Positions 1 to 7,950 of a DNA stretch of 45,010 nt are shown here, piece after piece. The notes under the pieces are model-generated. The model did not search any database. It was not told where the DNA came from and was given only the letters and a program-made list of their open reading frames with translations. Numbering within the stretch: position 1 is the stretch's first letter; each line of letters begins with the position of its first letter. The stretch is from the NCBI GenBank assembly GCA_050305935.1, contig JBNLGG010000033.1, positions 1 to 45,010 on the forward strand, read 5' to 3'. Made by a program: the position numbers and the translations under genes. Source of the stretch: CAJXNP01 sp050305935. Its GTDB lineage: Bacteria; Bacteroidota; Bacteroidia; Cytophagales; Cyclobacteriaceae.

Positions 1-191
1 ATGGTTTGAAACAATATGGGAATGGACGTTTTTCCTATCGCAAAAAACTCCAGGTTTAGTCCGTCGGCCAAGCGGTTTAACAAGAGGTAAATGGTATTGG
101 CGATCATAAACACCGCCAATGCCAGGGCAACTAAAAGTAGTGTTCTAAGTGGTTTTGACACCATCCATTTATTCGTATTCTTTTTCATCAT
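1..191 (-). CDS. Membrane protein, N-terminal fragment (cut by window edge)
   Basis: The reading frame starts at the double ATG whose complement lies at 186-191 and stays open to base 1, giving 63 residues. It begins MMKKNTNKWMVSKPLRTLLL and then has a hydrophobic stretch (about residues 17-37) that looks like a membrane anchor or first transmembrane helix. The sequence continues with FFAIGKTSIPILFQT at the edge. I do not recognise the family; it could be the start of a multi-pass membrane or cytochrome-type protein. It lies about 130 bases downstream of the TonB-receptor companion gene on the same strand, so it may be the third gene of that operon. Either ATG of the pair could be the start. 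Seen: open frame and hydrophobic segment. Inferred: operon membership. Confidence 0.6.
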   Translation of the reverse strand, partial: MMKKNTNKWMVSKPLRTLLLVALALAVFMIANTIYLLLNRLADGLNLEFFAIGKTSIPILFQT

Positions 192-322
192 ATTTCATGT
201 TCTTACAGGCAATGTGCTTTTGGTGCACATTAAAATTCGATAAATAAAAAGAAGAAAATCGCTTTTCAGTCAAAGTAAAAGAAAAGACCAGGTATCGGTT
301 CCTGTGATACCAAAGGAGCTTA

Positions 323-925
323 TTAAGAAATGTGTTTGGGAGGAGGGGTACATACCCCGATAAAAACAGATGGGCAATTCAACGCTGAATAGTTAAAATT
401 CAAATTCTTAGAAAGGCTTTCTTGCAGGGTTAAAAAGGAGAATTCCGGTAAAAGGTATTGGTAGTCTAATGTCCTCCACACGTTGGGTTGCTCGTTGGAA
501 TTTGGCGCCGGGGTGCCATCGTTTTGAGCAGCGCTTCGCCAATCATCAAACTGCTCCTTTACCTTTTTTGATGTCTCGTCGTCCAGGTAGACAATGTGAA
601 GCATGTTGTTTTCGTAACGCTTTTTTACGATGTGGTAAAGCGTACCATTTAATTCCATGGTTTCATTCACTTCCTTGAATTCCTTCTCATCATGCTGGTA
701 AGGAAAAGAAATGGGTATCGCTGCTGTTTTTAATTGCCTGGCATCGAAATCCTTCTGTGAGACCTTTGCCGAAAATTCGCTTCGGTGTGCCTTCCGGATG
801 GAATGTAGCACGAGGAAAAACCCTAAATTGTGTATGAGAAAAAGCAGGAAAAGCGATACTGCAATACCTCTTTTAAACTGTACAATAGTCCCAACTAATT
901 TTCCTCGATGCACGCAGGTTTTCAC
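323..925 (-). CDS. Single-pass membrane protein next to TonB receptor, function unknown
   Basis: This frame encodes about 200 residues: a short basic N-terminus, one membrane helix (RGIAVSLFLLFLIHNLGFF), then a hydrophilic, presumably periplasmic domain ending CTPPPKHIS. It starts 49-80 bases after the stop of the TonB-dependent receptor on the same strand, so the two are probably co-transcribed. Proteins of this layout accompany TonB receptors in other Bacteroidota, as far as I recall, but I know of no assigned function. There is no ATG before the membrane helix. The frame is open from a TTG at 958; I chose the GTG at 925 (GTG AAA ACC), and a GTG at 913 is also possible. The start is therefore uncertain, while the coding frame is well supported by its composition and topology. 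Confidence 0.65.
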   Translation of the reverse strand: MKTCVHRGKLVGTIVQFKRGIAVSLFLLFLIHNLGFFLVLHSIRKAHRSEFSAKVSQKDFDARQLKTAAIPISFPYQHDEKEFKEVNETMELNGTLYHIVKKRYENNMLHIVYLDDETSKKVKEQFDDWRSAAQNDGTPAPNSNEQPNVWRTLDYQYLLPEFSFLTLQESLSKNLNFNYSALNCPSVFIGVCTPPPKHIS

Positions 926-1007
926 TTTTACCAGGTAAACAATCCTACCAAAATACAAAAGAATTCAAATAATTACAGAAAGTTGAATCGATTATTTAGT
1001 CAATTTC

Positions 1008-3293
1008 CTAAAACAGGGTGTACCTGACGCCGAAAAATCCCCGAATCCCCTGGTTTGGCGCATAGACATACGATGGGTCAAAGGTAAGCGCATGGGGATT
1101 GTCTGGTGTCGGAGTCACATTCCCCTCAGAATCAAAATCCACCCCTTCGTCAAAAGGATCAAACGCCCTGGCTATACTATTCGCCGCGGGAGTGAAATTA
1201 AGCAGGTTTTTCACGCCTCCGTAAACCTCCCATCCACGGGGAAGTTTCTTGGTCAACTGAATATTCTGAATGCTGTACCACGGGCTGTATTCCGGTCGGT
1301 CATCCAGATCGCCCAACAATGGCAATCTCATCGGGCTAAAGACATTTCCCGTGTAATCGATGGTCAGGCCTGTCTTCGCAAACTCATAACCAATGCTCCA
1401 CACGCCTGAAAAGCGCTCGGTAAGCAATTGACGATACGATTCATCATTTTCATTGACAGTGACATCCATCAAGGTCGCTCCGGCGATTACCTTAAACCCA
1501 CTGGCCCAGGACATGTCCAGGTTGAGCGAAGCTCCCCTGGAAATCGAGCTGCCATTCAAATTACTGTAAATGATTTTATTCGGGTCAGTCTCGTAGTCGG
1601 GGATGATCTTATTAGTAAAATAGGTATACCAGGCGCTGGCGTCCACATTGATCAGGATATTTTCTGATGAGGTAATCCGGTATACATAATTAATGTTCCC
1701 ATTCCAGGAAGTCTCCGGCTCCAACTCTTCTTCAAACACCACATCCCTCGCACCCGTCAAGGCAGCATGGTCCTCGGTAAATACATTGGCTACCCGGTAG
1801 CCATTCCCAAAACTTAGTCGGATCACGTGATCCTTATTAATCGTGTTCCATTTATAATTTACCCGTGGTGTAAAAATATTGCCATGAATGCTGTTGTAAT
1901 CGTATCGCAGTCCTAACAGCAATTTATTCACTGGGTTAATCTCTATTTCGTCCTGAATAAACAATCCGGGTAGATGGGTTATGGATGGCTGATTCGTCAA
2001 ATTATCACCGTCCGCCGTTGCGGTGGTATTATCATCATAGTAGGTGTACCGATAGGCCGCACCCATTAACAGATCATGCGCCAAACCGAGTTGCTTGTTC
2101 CAGGTAAACTGCCCAAAGCCGATGTACTGATCGGCCAGGTAGAGTGTGCTTCCATATACCGAATTTTGATTGTGCCCGTTGGCGCTGAACTGAAAATTAA
2201 TCAGTTCGTTAGTAGGCATTTGATACAGTCCAAACATTTCCCACCGACTGGTAAAAATACTTTCCCCGTATACCTCATCGCCGCCCCGGTATTCCCGGTT
2301 CCATTGCATTTCACCGCCCCACCGGTCTTCATACACATACCGGCCTGCAAAAGAAAATGCCTTGTCGTCCTTTCTTCTAATATCCCATTTATTGAAAACA
2401 GAGATCCTGTTTTGAAGCGTGACATCGGTAAAGTTGTCGCCGTTGTTGTCAATCGGGTGCTGGTAGTTAAAATAATTCACACCCAGGATGGACTGGGCCT
2501 TGTTCCCCATATTGAATTTCACACCGATATCCGTATTTACTTCCTGCCAGGTGGTGGCAAATACGTCAACCATCACCTGGGGCGCGTTGGAAGGCTTTTT
2601 AGTAATCAGGTTAATGATGCCACCGACGGCCTCAGACCCGTACAAGGTGGATCCCGGTCCTTTCACTATCTCAACGCGATCGATCAAGCTTTGCGGAATG
2701 CCTGTCAGTCCGTAGACCGTCGACAAGCCGCTTACAATGGGCATCCCATCAATCATCACCATCGTGTAAGGGCCTTCCAGGCCATTTATATGGATATCGC
2801 CTGTATTACAGACATTACAATTGATTTGCGGCCTCACTCCGTTGACATTTTGCAGCGATTCAAATACGGAAGGGGTAGGATTTGCCCTGAAAAATGCGGG
2901 GGAATAAACCTCTACCGGTACGGGGCTTTCCAGTTTGCTCACCTCCTTCATCGTGCCGGTAACTACGACACCCTCCAGAAAAGAAGGCTTCTCAACCAAG
3001 ATAATTGATTCGTCTAACCGAACTTTTTCCCGATCTATCACGACCGGTAACGTAATTGATTCAAACCCTACCATGGAAACAAGTAATGTATGATTGCCAT
3101 AGGGGACATTTGAGATTTCAAAAAAACCATTTTCATCAGTCACAGCACCTTTTGGAAAATCCTTGAAACCCACATTAACAAATAGAAGTGGATCCTCTCC
3201 ATTTTTCACATATCCGGAGACAGCACCATTTTGTGCTAACAAGGTGTAACTGAAACTTTGAACCAATAAATAAATAACACAAGCCAGCCTCAT
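1008..3293 (-). CDS. TonB-dependent outer-membrane receptor with CNVC plug motif
   Basis: The 761-residue product has a signal peptide (about residues 1-20, ending LLAQ), an N-terminal carboxypeptidase-regulatory-like domain (about 24-105, VSGYVKNGEDPLLFVNV), a plug domain (about 115-235) and a 22-strand-type barrel ending in the aromatic residue F (RYTLF). The plug contains the standard VEIVKGPGSTLYGSEAVGG segment and, before it, NCNVCNTGDIHINGLEGPY with a paired-cysteine CxxC. No SusD-type lipoprotein gene adjoins it, which argues against polysaccharide uptake. Length and layout fit iron, heme or other metal-complex receptors. It would import its ligand across the outer membrane using ExbB/ExbD/TonB energy. 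Palindromes in the upstream region suggest metal-dependent repression. The substrate is an inference; the family call is firm. Confidence 0.93.
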   Translation of the reverse strand: MRLACVIYLLVQSFSYTLLAQNGAVSGYVKNGEDPLLFVNVGFKDFPKGAVTDENGFFEISNVPYGNHTLLVSMVGFESITLPVVIDREKVRLDESIILVEKPSFLEGVVVTGTMKEVSKLESPVPVEVYSPAFFRANPTPSVFESLQNVNGVRPQINCNVCNTGDIHINGLEGPYTMVMIDGMPIVSGLSTVYGLTGIPQSLIDRVEIVKGPGSTLYGSEAVGGIINLITKKPSNAPQVMVDVFATTWQEVNTDIGVKFNMGNKAQSILGVNYFNYQHPIDNNGDNFTDVTLQNRISVFNKWDIRRKDDKAFSFAGRYVYEDRWGGEMQWNREYRGGDEVYGESIFTSRWEMFGLYQMPTNELINFQFSANGHNQNSVYGSTLYLADQYIGFGQFTWNKQLGLAHDLLMGAAYRYTYYDDNTTATADGDNLTNQPSITHLPGLFIQDEIEINPVNKLLLGLRYDYNSIHGNIFTPRVNYKWNTINKDHVIRLSFGNGYRVANVFTEDHAALTGARDVVFEEELEPETSWNGNINYVYRITSSENILINVDASAWYTYFTNKIIPDYETDPNKIIYSNLNGSSISRGASLNLDMSWASGFKVIAGATLMDVTVNENDESYRQLLTERFSGVWSIGYEFAKTGLTIDYTGNVFSPMRLPLLGDLDDRPEYSPWYSIQNIQLTKKLPRGWEVYGGVKNLLNFTPAANSIARAFDPFDEGVDFDSEGNVTPTPDNPHALTFDPSYVYAPNQGIRGFFGVRYTLF

Positions 3294-3646
3294 ATGATTA
3301 GTTTTATCGCAATTAATTTTTAGATATGCAAATCTAATTTTTTAGATTAAACTAAAAAATAAATTAGGCAAATAATATTTTCCATCTTTACCAGAGTGAA
3401 AACCGGCATCAGGGTAAATTTGCCGGAAAACCCGATCAGAATTTAGAACAGAAATACCGATTGAAGTTTTAGGGGTATTGGCGGTGTTGATCGAAAAAAC
3501 AATCGGCCCTACTTGTCATATGACATTTACGCCCCGGTTCTGTGTCCTCACTAACCGGTTAAACCAAACGGAAAGACTTGTGAAGCACCTGCCTATCGAG
3601 CGAGGATTACCCTGGCAGTGTGTATTAAGTATAACAAAGTTTTGGG
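3294..3646. other. Intergenic region, 353 bp
   Basis: Apart from the palindromes and -7 element close to the receptor start, I see no gene here. A plus-strand frame at 3478-3684 (68 codons) runs into the convergent small gene, has no recognisable features and is probably not coding. Bases 3380-3640 show no clear terminator or RNA structure. Confidence 0.5.
3320..3356 (-). promoter_or_regulatory. Tandem DtxR-like palindromes over the receptor promoter
   Basis: Two inverted repeats sit 27-63 bases before the receptor ATG: TTAGAT-N6-ATCTAA at 3320-3337 and TTTAG-N6-CTAAA at 3341-3356. The inner halves also make AATCTAA-TTTT-TTAGATT (3331-3348). On the minus strand TAGATTTG (3329-3336) matches the Bacteroidota -7 consensus TAnnTTTG, so it lies inside the first palindrome. 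No convincing -33 element is seen 19-21 bp upstream. The TTAG...CTAA arms resemble operators of DtxR/IdeR-type metal repressors. The palindromes are seen directly; the regulator identity is inferred. Confidence 0.5.
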
Positions 3647-4030
3647 CTAGTCGATCACTTCGATATCGTAAGCATAATATTTAGTATCCCCCCGCCAGAA
3701 AAAACGAATGTATTTTTCATGGTAAAATACTTTGACTCTTTTTCCATGATCAATGGCATCGTTCATTTTTACGATGACACTGTCATTGGCTTTTGGAATG
3801 GAGAAATCCCACACAGTCGGGATGGCACCTTCGGGTGTATTGGTCATGCCCCCCACATTTAATTGCCCCTCGTAGGTTTTAAACAAAACACCTCTCTTGC
3901 TCAATTTCATCGGAACACCGGCGCGGGTGCCCTCACTAAAGTCGGCGAAGTACAATAGCACCAAGGTAATAATTCCGAGCACAAAAACAATTGCAAGAAG
4001 TTTCTTCAAAAAGGACTTAATCTTTTCCAT
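3647..4030 (-). CDS. Small membrane-anchored protein, unknown function
   Basis: The 127-residue product starts MEKIKSFLKKLLAIVFVLGI, with one membrane helix (about residues 9-27) and then a soluble domain of about 95 residues ending in YAYDIEVID. The composition and the predicted beta-rich C-terminal part fit a real gene, and I believe similar small proteins occur in other Bacteroidota, where some have been named 6-phosphogluconate dehydrogenase; nothing in this sequence supports that name. It is probably attached to the inner membrane with the soluble part in the periplasm. It stands alone: the next gene upstream is divergent (4214) and the receptor operon lies downstream on the same strand after about 350 bases. 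Confidence 0.75.
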   Translation of the reverse strand: MEKIKSFLKKLLAIVFVLGIITLVLLYFADFSEGTRAGVPMKLSKRGVLFKTYEGQLNVGGMTNTPEGAIPTVWDFSIPKANDSVIVKMNDAIDHGKRVKVFYHEKYIRFFWRGDTKYYAYDIEVID

Positions 4031-4213
4031 GGGGTTTAGTTGGTAGTGTTACCCAATATTAGGAAAATAAAGGCTTTTTCTAAAAAGGGAATAAGAATTA
4101 TTCCATCACAAAATTTACACACGCTTCTTTTTAAACAATCTATTATCAATTGTTCAATTTATTTGCTCATTCAGATTTTCCCAATAATTTTGACCCCCAA
4201 AACGATCTAACCC

Positions 4214-4993
4214 ATGCCCATCTTTAGTCTCGAAAAAAAACATGCAATTATTACCGGCGGAGGTAGCGGAATTGGAGAAGCCATTGCACTGCTTTTTGCT
4301 GAGCAGGGAGCATCCGTCTCGATACTGGACTACAATGTTGAAAATGGACAGCGGGTTGCTGAAAGCATTATCGCAAAGGGGCAAAAAGCCCGATCTTACA
4401 AATGTGACGTCAGCAGCCAACAGGAAATCTTTGACATAGTCCGGGAAATTAACAAGGAAAATTCCATTGACATACTGGTCAATAACGCAGGAATCTCGCA
4501 CATCGGAAAATTAGATACCACTTCGGAATCGGATTTTGACAGGGTGTTTAATGTCAATGTGAAGGGTTTTTACAATGCCATGTATGCCTGCATTCCGGCC
4601 ATGAAAAAGCAAAACAGAGGCGTGATTTTAAATATGGCGTCCGTCGTATCCGAGGTGGGTATCCCCGACCGATTTGCTTATTCCATGAGCAAAGGCGCCG
4701 TGCAATCGATGACCATGTCAGTAGCAGCCGACTACCTGGCTGAGAACATCCGGTGCAACTGCATCATGCCGGCCAGGGTGCATACACCTTTTGTTGATGA
4801 TTTTTTAACCAAAAATTATCCTGGAAAAGAGAAAGAAATATTTGATAAATTATCCAAAACCCAACCGATAGGCCGCATGGGGAAACCGGAGGAGATCGCC
4901 TACATGGCGCTGTACCTTTGCTCAGATGAGGCTTCCTTTATCACAGGGAGCAGCTATGCCATTGACGGCGGGTTTATAAAACTTGTTCCATAA
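4214..4993 (+). CDS. SDR-family dehydrogenase, probable 2-keto-3-deoxy sugar acid dehydrogenase
   Basis: This 259-residue classical short-chain dehydrogenase has the nucleotide-binding TGGGSGIG (residues 14-21), the structural NNAG (90-93) and the catalytic triad S143, Y156, K160 (YSMSK). The C-terminus has the usual GSSYAIDGG segment. It is the first gene of a compact operon (3 bases before the FAH-family gene, then another SDR). In the non-phosphorylating L-fucose and L-rhamnose routes an SDR oxidises 2-keto-3-deoxy-fuconate or -rhamnonate to the 2,4-diketo acid, which a FAH-family hydrolase then cleaves. By context this enzyme is a good candidate for that dehydrogenase, but the substrate is inferred. 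The fold and cofactor class are clear. The ATG at 4214 gives the normal SDR N-terminus. Confidence 0.9.
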   Translation: MPIFSLEKKHAIITGGGSGIGEAIALLFAEQGASVSILDYNVENGQRVAESIIAKGQKARSYKCDVSSQQEIFDIVREINKENSIDILVNNAGISHIGKLDTTSESDFDRVFNVNVKGFYNAMYACIPAMKKQNRGVILNMASVVSEVGIPDRFAYSMSKGAVQSMTMSVAADYLAENIRCNCIMPARVHTPFVDDFLTKNYPGKEKEIFDKLSKTQPIGRMGKPEEIAYMALYLCSDEASFITGSSYAIDGGFIKLVP

Positions 4994-4996
4994 AAA

Positions 4997-5854
4997 ATGA
5001 AATTAATACGATACGGAATTGCCGGAAGCGAAGAGCCCGGCATCATTGATGAAAAAGGCCAATGGAGGTCAACCGCCGCCTTTGGCGAAGATTACAACGA
5101 ACACTTCTTTGCCACCGATGGAATCGACCGGCTAAAAACATGGCTGGATAAAAACCTTGAAAGTTGCCCGGTGATTGAGAAATCTACTCGGCTTGGCCCT
5201 TCGATAGCACGTCCTTCAAAAATTGTTTGCATTGGTTTAAACTATGCCAAACACGCCGCAGAAAGCGGTATGGATGTACCAAAAGAACCAGTGATTTTCT
5301 TCAAAGCAACATCTGCCATTTGTGGTCCCTATGATGATGTGGTCATTCCAAAAAACAGCAAGAAAACCGACTGGGAAGTAGAGCTGGCTGTGGTGATTGG
5401 AAAGAAGGCCAGCTATGTTTCTAAGGAAGACGCCATGAACTATGTGGCGGGATACGTGCTTCACAATGATTACAGCGAGCGCGAATTTCAGATAGAAAGG
5501 GGTGGTCAGTGGGTAAAAGGCAAATCCTGCGACACCTTCGCCCCCATCGGTCCATATATGGCCACACAAGACGAAATCGCCGACCCCAATAATTTAAACC
5601 TTTGGTTGAAATTGAATGGCGAAATGCTGCAAAATAGCTCTACCTCTGATTTCATTTTTGACATCCAAACTGTGATCTCCTACCTAAGCCAATTCATGTC
5701 CTTGCTTCCGGGAGATATCATTTCCACAGGAACGCCTGCCGGAGTAGGACTGGGCTTCAAGCCTCCGCGATACCTGCAGCCGGGTGATGAAGTGGAGCTT
5801 GGTATAGAAGGCCTGGGAATTTCAAAGCAAAAAGCAGTTGCCTATAAGGGATAG
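4997..5854 (+). CDS. Fumarylacetoacetate hydrolase-family protein
   Basis: The 285-residue protein shows the FAH fold: a small N-terminal domain (1-70), then the catalytic domain from IVCIGLNYAKHAAE onwards. Probable divalent-metal ligands are E127 and E129 (DWEVELAVVIG) and D158 (HNDYSER); RGGQWVKGKSCDTFAPIGP and GDIISTGTPAGVG are also family hallmarks. Family members hydrolyse or decarboxylate beta-diketo acids; one subgroup splits 2,4-diketo-3-deoxy-fuconate or -rhamnonate to pyruvate and lactate. Position between two SDR genes (3 bases after the first, 4 before the second) supports that subgroup and argues against tyrosine breakdown. Family: firm. Exact substrate: inferred from context. 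Confidence 0.9.
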   Translation: MKLIRYGIAGSEEPGIIDEKGQWRSTAAFGEDYNEHFFATDGIDRLKTWLDKNLESCPVIEKSTRLGPSIARPSKIVCIGLNYAKHAAESGMDVPKEPVIFFKATSAICGPYDDVVIPKNSKKTDWEVELAVVIGKKASYVSKEDAMNYVAGYVLHNDYSEREFQIERGGQWVKGKSCDTFAPIGPYMATQDEIADPNNLNLWLKLNGEMLQNSSTSDFIFDIQTVISYLSQFMSLLPGDIISTGTPAGVGLGFKPPRYLQPGDEVELGIEGLGISKQKAVAYKG

Positions 5855-5858
5855 CCAA

Positions 5859-6638
5859 ATGGACCTCGGATTAGCAGGTAAAAAAATAATCGTCACCGGT
5901 GGCGCCAAGGGAATAGGCGGCGCCATCAGTGATTCCCTTTTTGCAGAGGGTGCCCTGCCAATTATTATTGACCGGGATAAGGACGCCTCCCTTCAAAAAA
6001 TCGGTAAGTTTTCCCTTGCCCCTGATACTCACTTTTTTTATGCCGACCTGTCCAATCCAGCCAATTGCAAAAAGGTGGTGGATGAAATCATGGACAAACA
6101 TCCATCCATCGAGGGTCTGATCAACAACGCCGGTGTAAATGACAGCGTTGGACTGGAAAATGGAAATCCGGGTGCATTTATTGAATCCCTTCAAAAAAAC
6201 CTGATCCAGGTATATTCGCTTACACATTACTTATTGCCAAGGCTTAAAGCAACTTCTGCCCCCATTGTGAACATCGGATCAAAAACTGCTGTAACCGGCA
6301 AGGGGGGAACAAGTGGCTATGTCGCTGCAAAAGGGGGTATTTTGGGACTGACCAGAGAGTGGGCAGTAGAGTTGTTGCCATACAACATTCGTGTCAATAC
6401 CGTCGTACCGGCCGAAGTATTTACCCCCCTTTACGAGCATTACCTGAACACTTTTCCTGATCCGTCCGAAGCCAGGAGGAAAATTGAAAACGACATCCCC
6501 CTTGAAAAAAGAATGACTACCACCAGGGAAATCGCCGATGCTGTAGTTTTTCTCCTTTCTGAGAGATCGTCACATACCACTGGGCAGCTCTTTTTTGTCG
6601 ATGGTGGTTATACACATTTGGATCGGGCGATCACCTGA
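5859..6638 (+). CDS. SDR-family oxidoreductase (second of the operon)
   Basis: The 259-residue product is a classical SDR with TGGAKGIG (13-20), NNAG (89-92) and catalytic S141, Y154, K158. I start it at ATG 5859, four bases after the FAH stop; the frame is open to a TTG at 5838 inside the previous gene, but that would add seven residues (MPIRDSQ) before the normal SDR N-terminus MDLGLAGKKIIVTGG. It is clearly diverged from the SDR at 4214 (different active-site loop and C-terminus), so it probably has its own substrate, for example the free sugar or a related alcohol in the same pathway. In fucose pathways a separate SDR oxidises L-fucose to the lactone; whether this gene does so cannot be told from sequence alone. 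Confidence 0.9.
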   Translation: MDLGLAGKKIIVTGGAKGIGGAISDSLFAEGALPIIIDRDKDASLQKIGKFSLAPDTHFFYADLSNPANCKKVVDEIMDKHPSIEGLINNAGVNDSVGLENGNPGAFIESLQKNLIQVYSLTHYLLPRLKATSAPIVNIGSKTAVTGKGGTSGYVAAKGGILGLTREWAVELLPYNIRVNTVVPAEVFTPLYEHYLNTFPDPSEARRKIENDIPLEKRMTTTREIADAVVFLLSERSSHTTGQLFFVDGGYTHLDRAIT

Positions 6639-6677
6639 TTTTCAAACCTAAAAAGGGCAAAGCAATTAAGGTTTTTC

Positions 6678-7220
6678 TCAGCGGTTTACCCCGGTGGGGA
6701 ATCCATCCAGGCTGACCGTATTTTTTTCTGTACGATAGTTGACCAGCCGTTCTTCACCTTGTTTCTGCGCCCAGCTCTCCAATTCCCTGCGGTCGTCTTT
6801 GTAGTCAAAGAAGGGAACCGCCATTCCGCAGAAAGTCTGCACCATTTCAACGGTCATTTCAAAGATCTGACGGGTGCCGGTGATTTCAGGAAAATGACGC
6901 TTCAGGTCATCCCATTCTTTATCGTAGTTGTGGTAAATCTTTGCTTTTCCGTACAATCGCAAAATCAAGGGCTTTCCCTCGAAAGCGCAAAACATGATGG
7001 TCATCCGGTTTTTTTGCTGGATGTGAGCGGCGGTTTCATTTCCACTCCCGGTAAGGTTCAGCCAAAGGACTTTGTTTTGATCAATGACACGAAAGGTGTC
7101 CATACCCTTTGGTGATACATTCACCTTCCCTTCGCTGGCGGCGGTTCCTACAAAAAAGATTTTTTGTTGACGAATGAAGTCGATTAATTCATCATTCAGG
7201 CTATCGAGTTGCTTACCCAT
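6678..7220 (-). CDS. Pyridoxamine 5'-phosphate oxidase-fold protein
   Basis: The 180-residue protein has the split-barrel FMN-binding pattern: FVGTAASEGKVNVSPKG near the start, LWLNLTGSGNETAAHI in the middle and RMTIMFCAFEGKPLILRLYG after it. This subgroup is usually annotated as a pyridoxamine 5'-phosphate oxidase family protein and often serves as a flavin- or F420-type reductase or a general-stress protein, not as vitamin B6 oxidase; the length is short of a true PdxH (about 210). It is convergent with the SDR operon (39 bases between stops). The ATG at 7220 is followed upstream by a short tandem repeat. The cofactor is inferred from the family. Confidence 0.85.
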   Translation of the reverse strand: MGKQLDSLNDELIDFIRQQKIFFVGTAASEGKVNVSPKGMDTFRVIDQNKVLWLNLTGSGNETAAHIQQKNRMTIMFCAFEGKPLILRLYGKAKIYHNYDKEWDDLKRHFPEITGTRQIFEMTVEMVQTFCGMAVPFFDYKDDRRELESWAQKQGEERLVNYRTEKNTVSLDGFPTGVNR

Positions 7221-7225
7221 ATCTA

Positions 7226-7257
7226 TTTGGTGATTTGGTGATTTGGTGATTTAGTGA
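7226..7257. repeat. 8-bp tandem repeat, four copies
   Basis: The unit TTTGGTGA is repeated at 7226, 7234 and 7242, with a fourth copy at 7250 carrying one change (TTTAGTGA). It starts six bases upstream of the PNPOx-fold gene's ATG, so copy number changes could alter the leader of that gene. Confidence 0.85.
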
Positions 7258-7293
7258 TGAGCTATTGAAAACGAAACATTCTCTTCCGGGGTT

Positions 7294-7947
7294 TTATTTG
7301 AATTGGAATTTGAGGTAATTGATGTTAAAACCTTCCTTGAGGAATTTTCGCTCGTAGTTCGTTTGGATCCCGTAATGTTCTGAGAGCAACTCGGATGTGT
7401 ACAGGTCCTTGGTCCAGACAAGATTTGTCACATCTTTCCTTTGGTTTAACACTTCCAACGTGTATTCAAACAAGCCAATATCATCAGTCTTAAGGCGAAT
7501 CCATGCCCCGGAAGCAAGGAAATTTTTGTATCGATCTAAGAAGCTATTATTTGTTAAACGCCTTTTTTCATCGCTGTCCCTCGGCTGCGGATCGGGATGT
7601 ATGATCCAGATATCATTCACTTCACCCTTCTCAAAAAACTTCTCAATGTGATCAATCTGCGTCCGCAGAAATGCGGCATTGTTCAGTTTTTCCTCATTCG
7701 CAATACTACTTCCCTTCCAGATTCGAGCGCCTTTGATATCAACTCCAATAAAATTCCTATCCTGAAATTCCCTTGCCAAGCCCACTGTATACTCCCCCCG
7801 CCCGCAGGCTAACTCCAGTGAAATAGGGTGATCATTGCCAAAAAACGCATGCCACTTGCCCTTAATGTTTTCAAAGATTTCTTTTCCTGGTTCAATGACA
7901 TTCCTGCTCTCCGCATTGTCCTGAAAACGTTTTTGTTTTTTTCTCAA
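7294..7947 (-). CDS. trmB: tRNA (guanine-N7-)-methyltransferase TrmB
   Basis: The 217-residue product is the Rossmann-fold enzyme that makes m7G46 in the tRNA variable loop. The SAM-binding motif is ELACGRGEYTVG (about 44-55), followed by FIGVDIKGARIWKG and the family's signature segment IIHPDPQPRDSDEKRRLT, which corresponds to the usual FPDPQPK-KRH region and holds the catalytic Asp. Length is typical. It is the last gene of a minus-strand operon: its ATG is 3 bases after the folC stop. The short N-terminal MRKKQKRFQDN is normal for this family. Confidence 0.95.
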   Translation of the reverse strand: MRKKQKRFQDNAESRNVIEPGKEIFENIKGKWHAFFGNDHPISLELACGRGEYTVGLAREFQDRNFIGVDIKGARIWKGSSIANEEKLNNAAFLRTQIDHIEKFFEKGEVNDIWIIHPDPQPRDSDEKRRLTNNSFLDRYKNFLASGAWIRLKTDDIGLFEYTLEVLNQRKDVTNLVWTKDLYTSELLSEHYGIQTNYERKFLKEGFNINYLKFQFK

Positions 7948-7950
7948 AAG

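Noticed and set aside
2076..3008. Long plus-strand frame of 310 codons inside the TonB receptor gene
   Set aside because: It is antisense to a clear receptor gene; its product has no meaningful motif, and long antisense frames are common opposite such genes.
1008..3293. Polysaccharide utilisation locus around the first TonB receptor
   Set aside because: No SusD-type lipoprotein or glycosidase adjoins either TonB receptor in the window.
3478..3684. 68-codon plus-strand frame in the intergenic region
   Set aside because: No recognisable features, runs over the end of the opposite small gene, and composition is not like the neighbouring genes.
5838..5858. TTG start seven codons upstream for the second SDR
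   Set aside because: It would overlap the FAH gene and add residues that classical SDRs lack; the ATG at 5859 gives the normal N-terminus.
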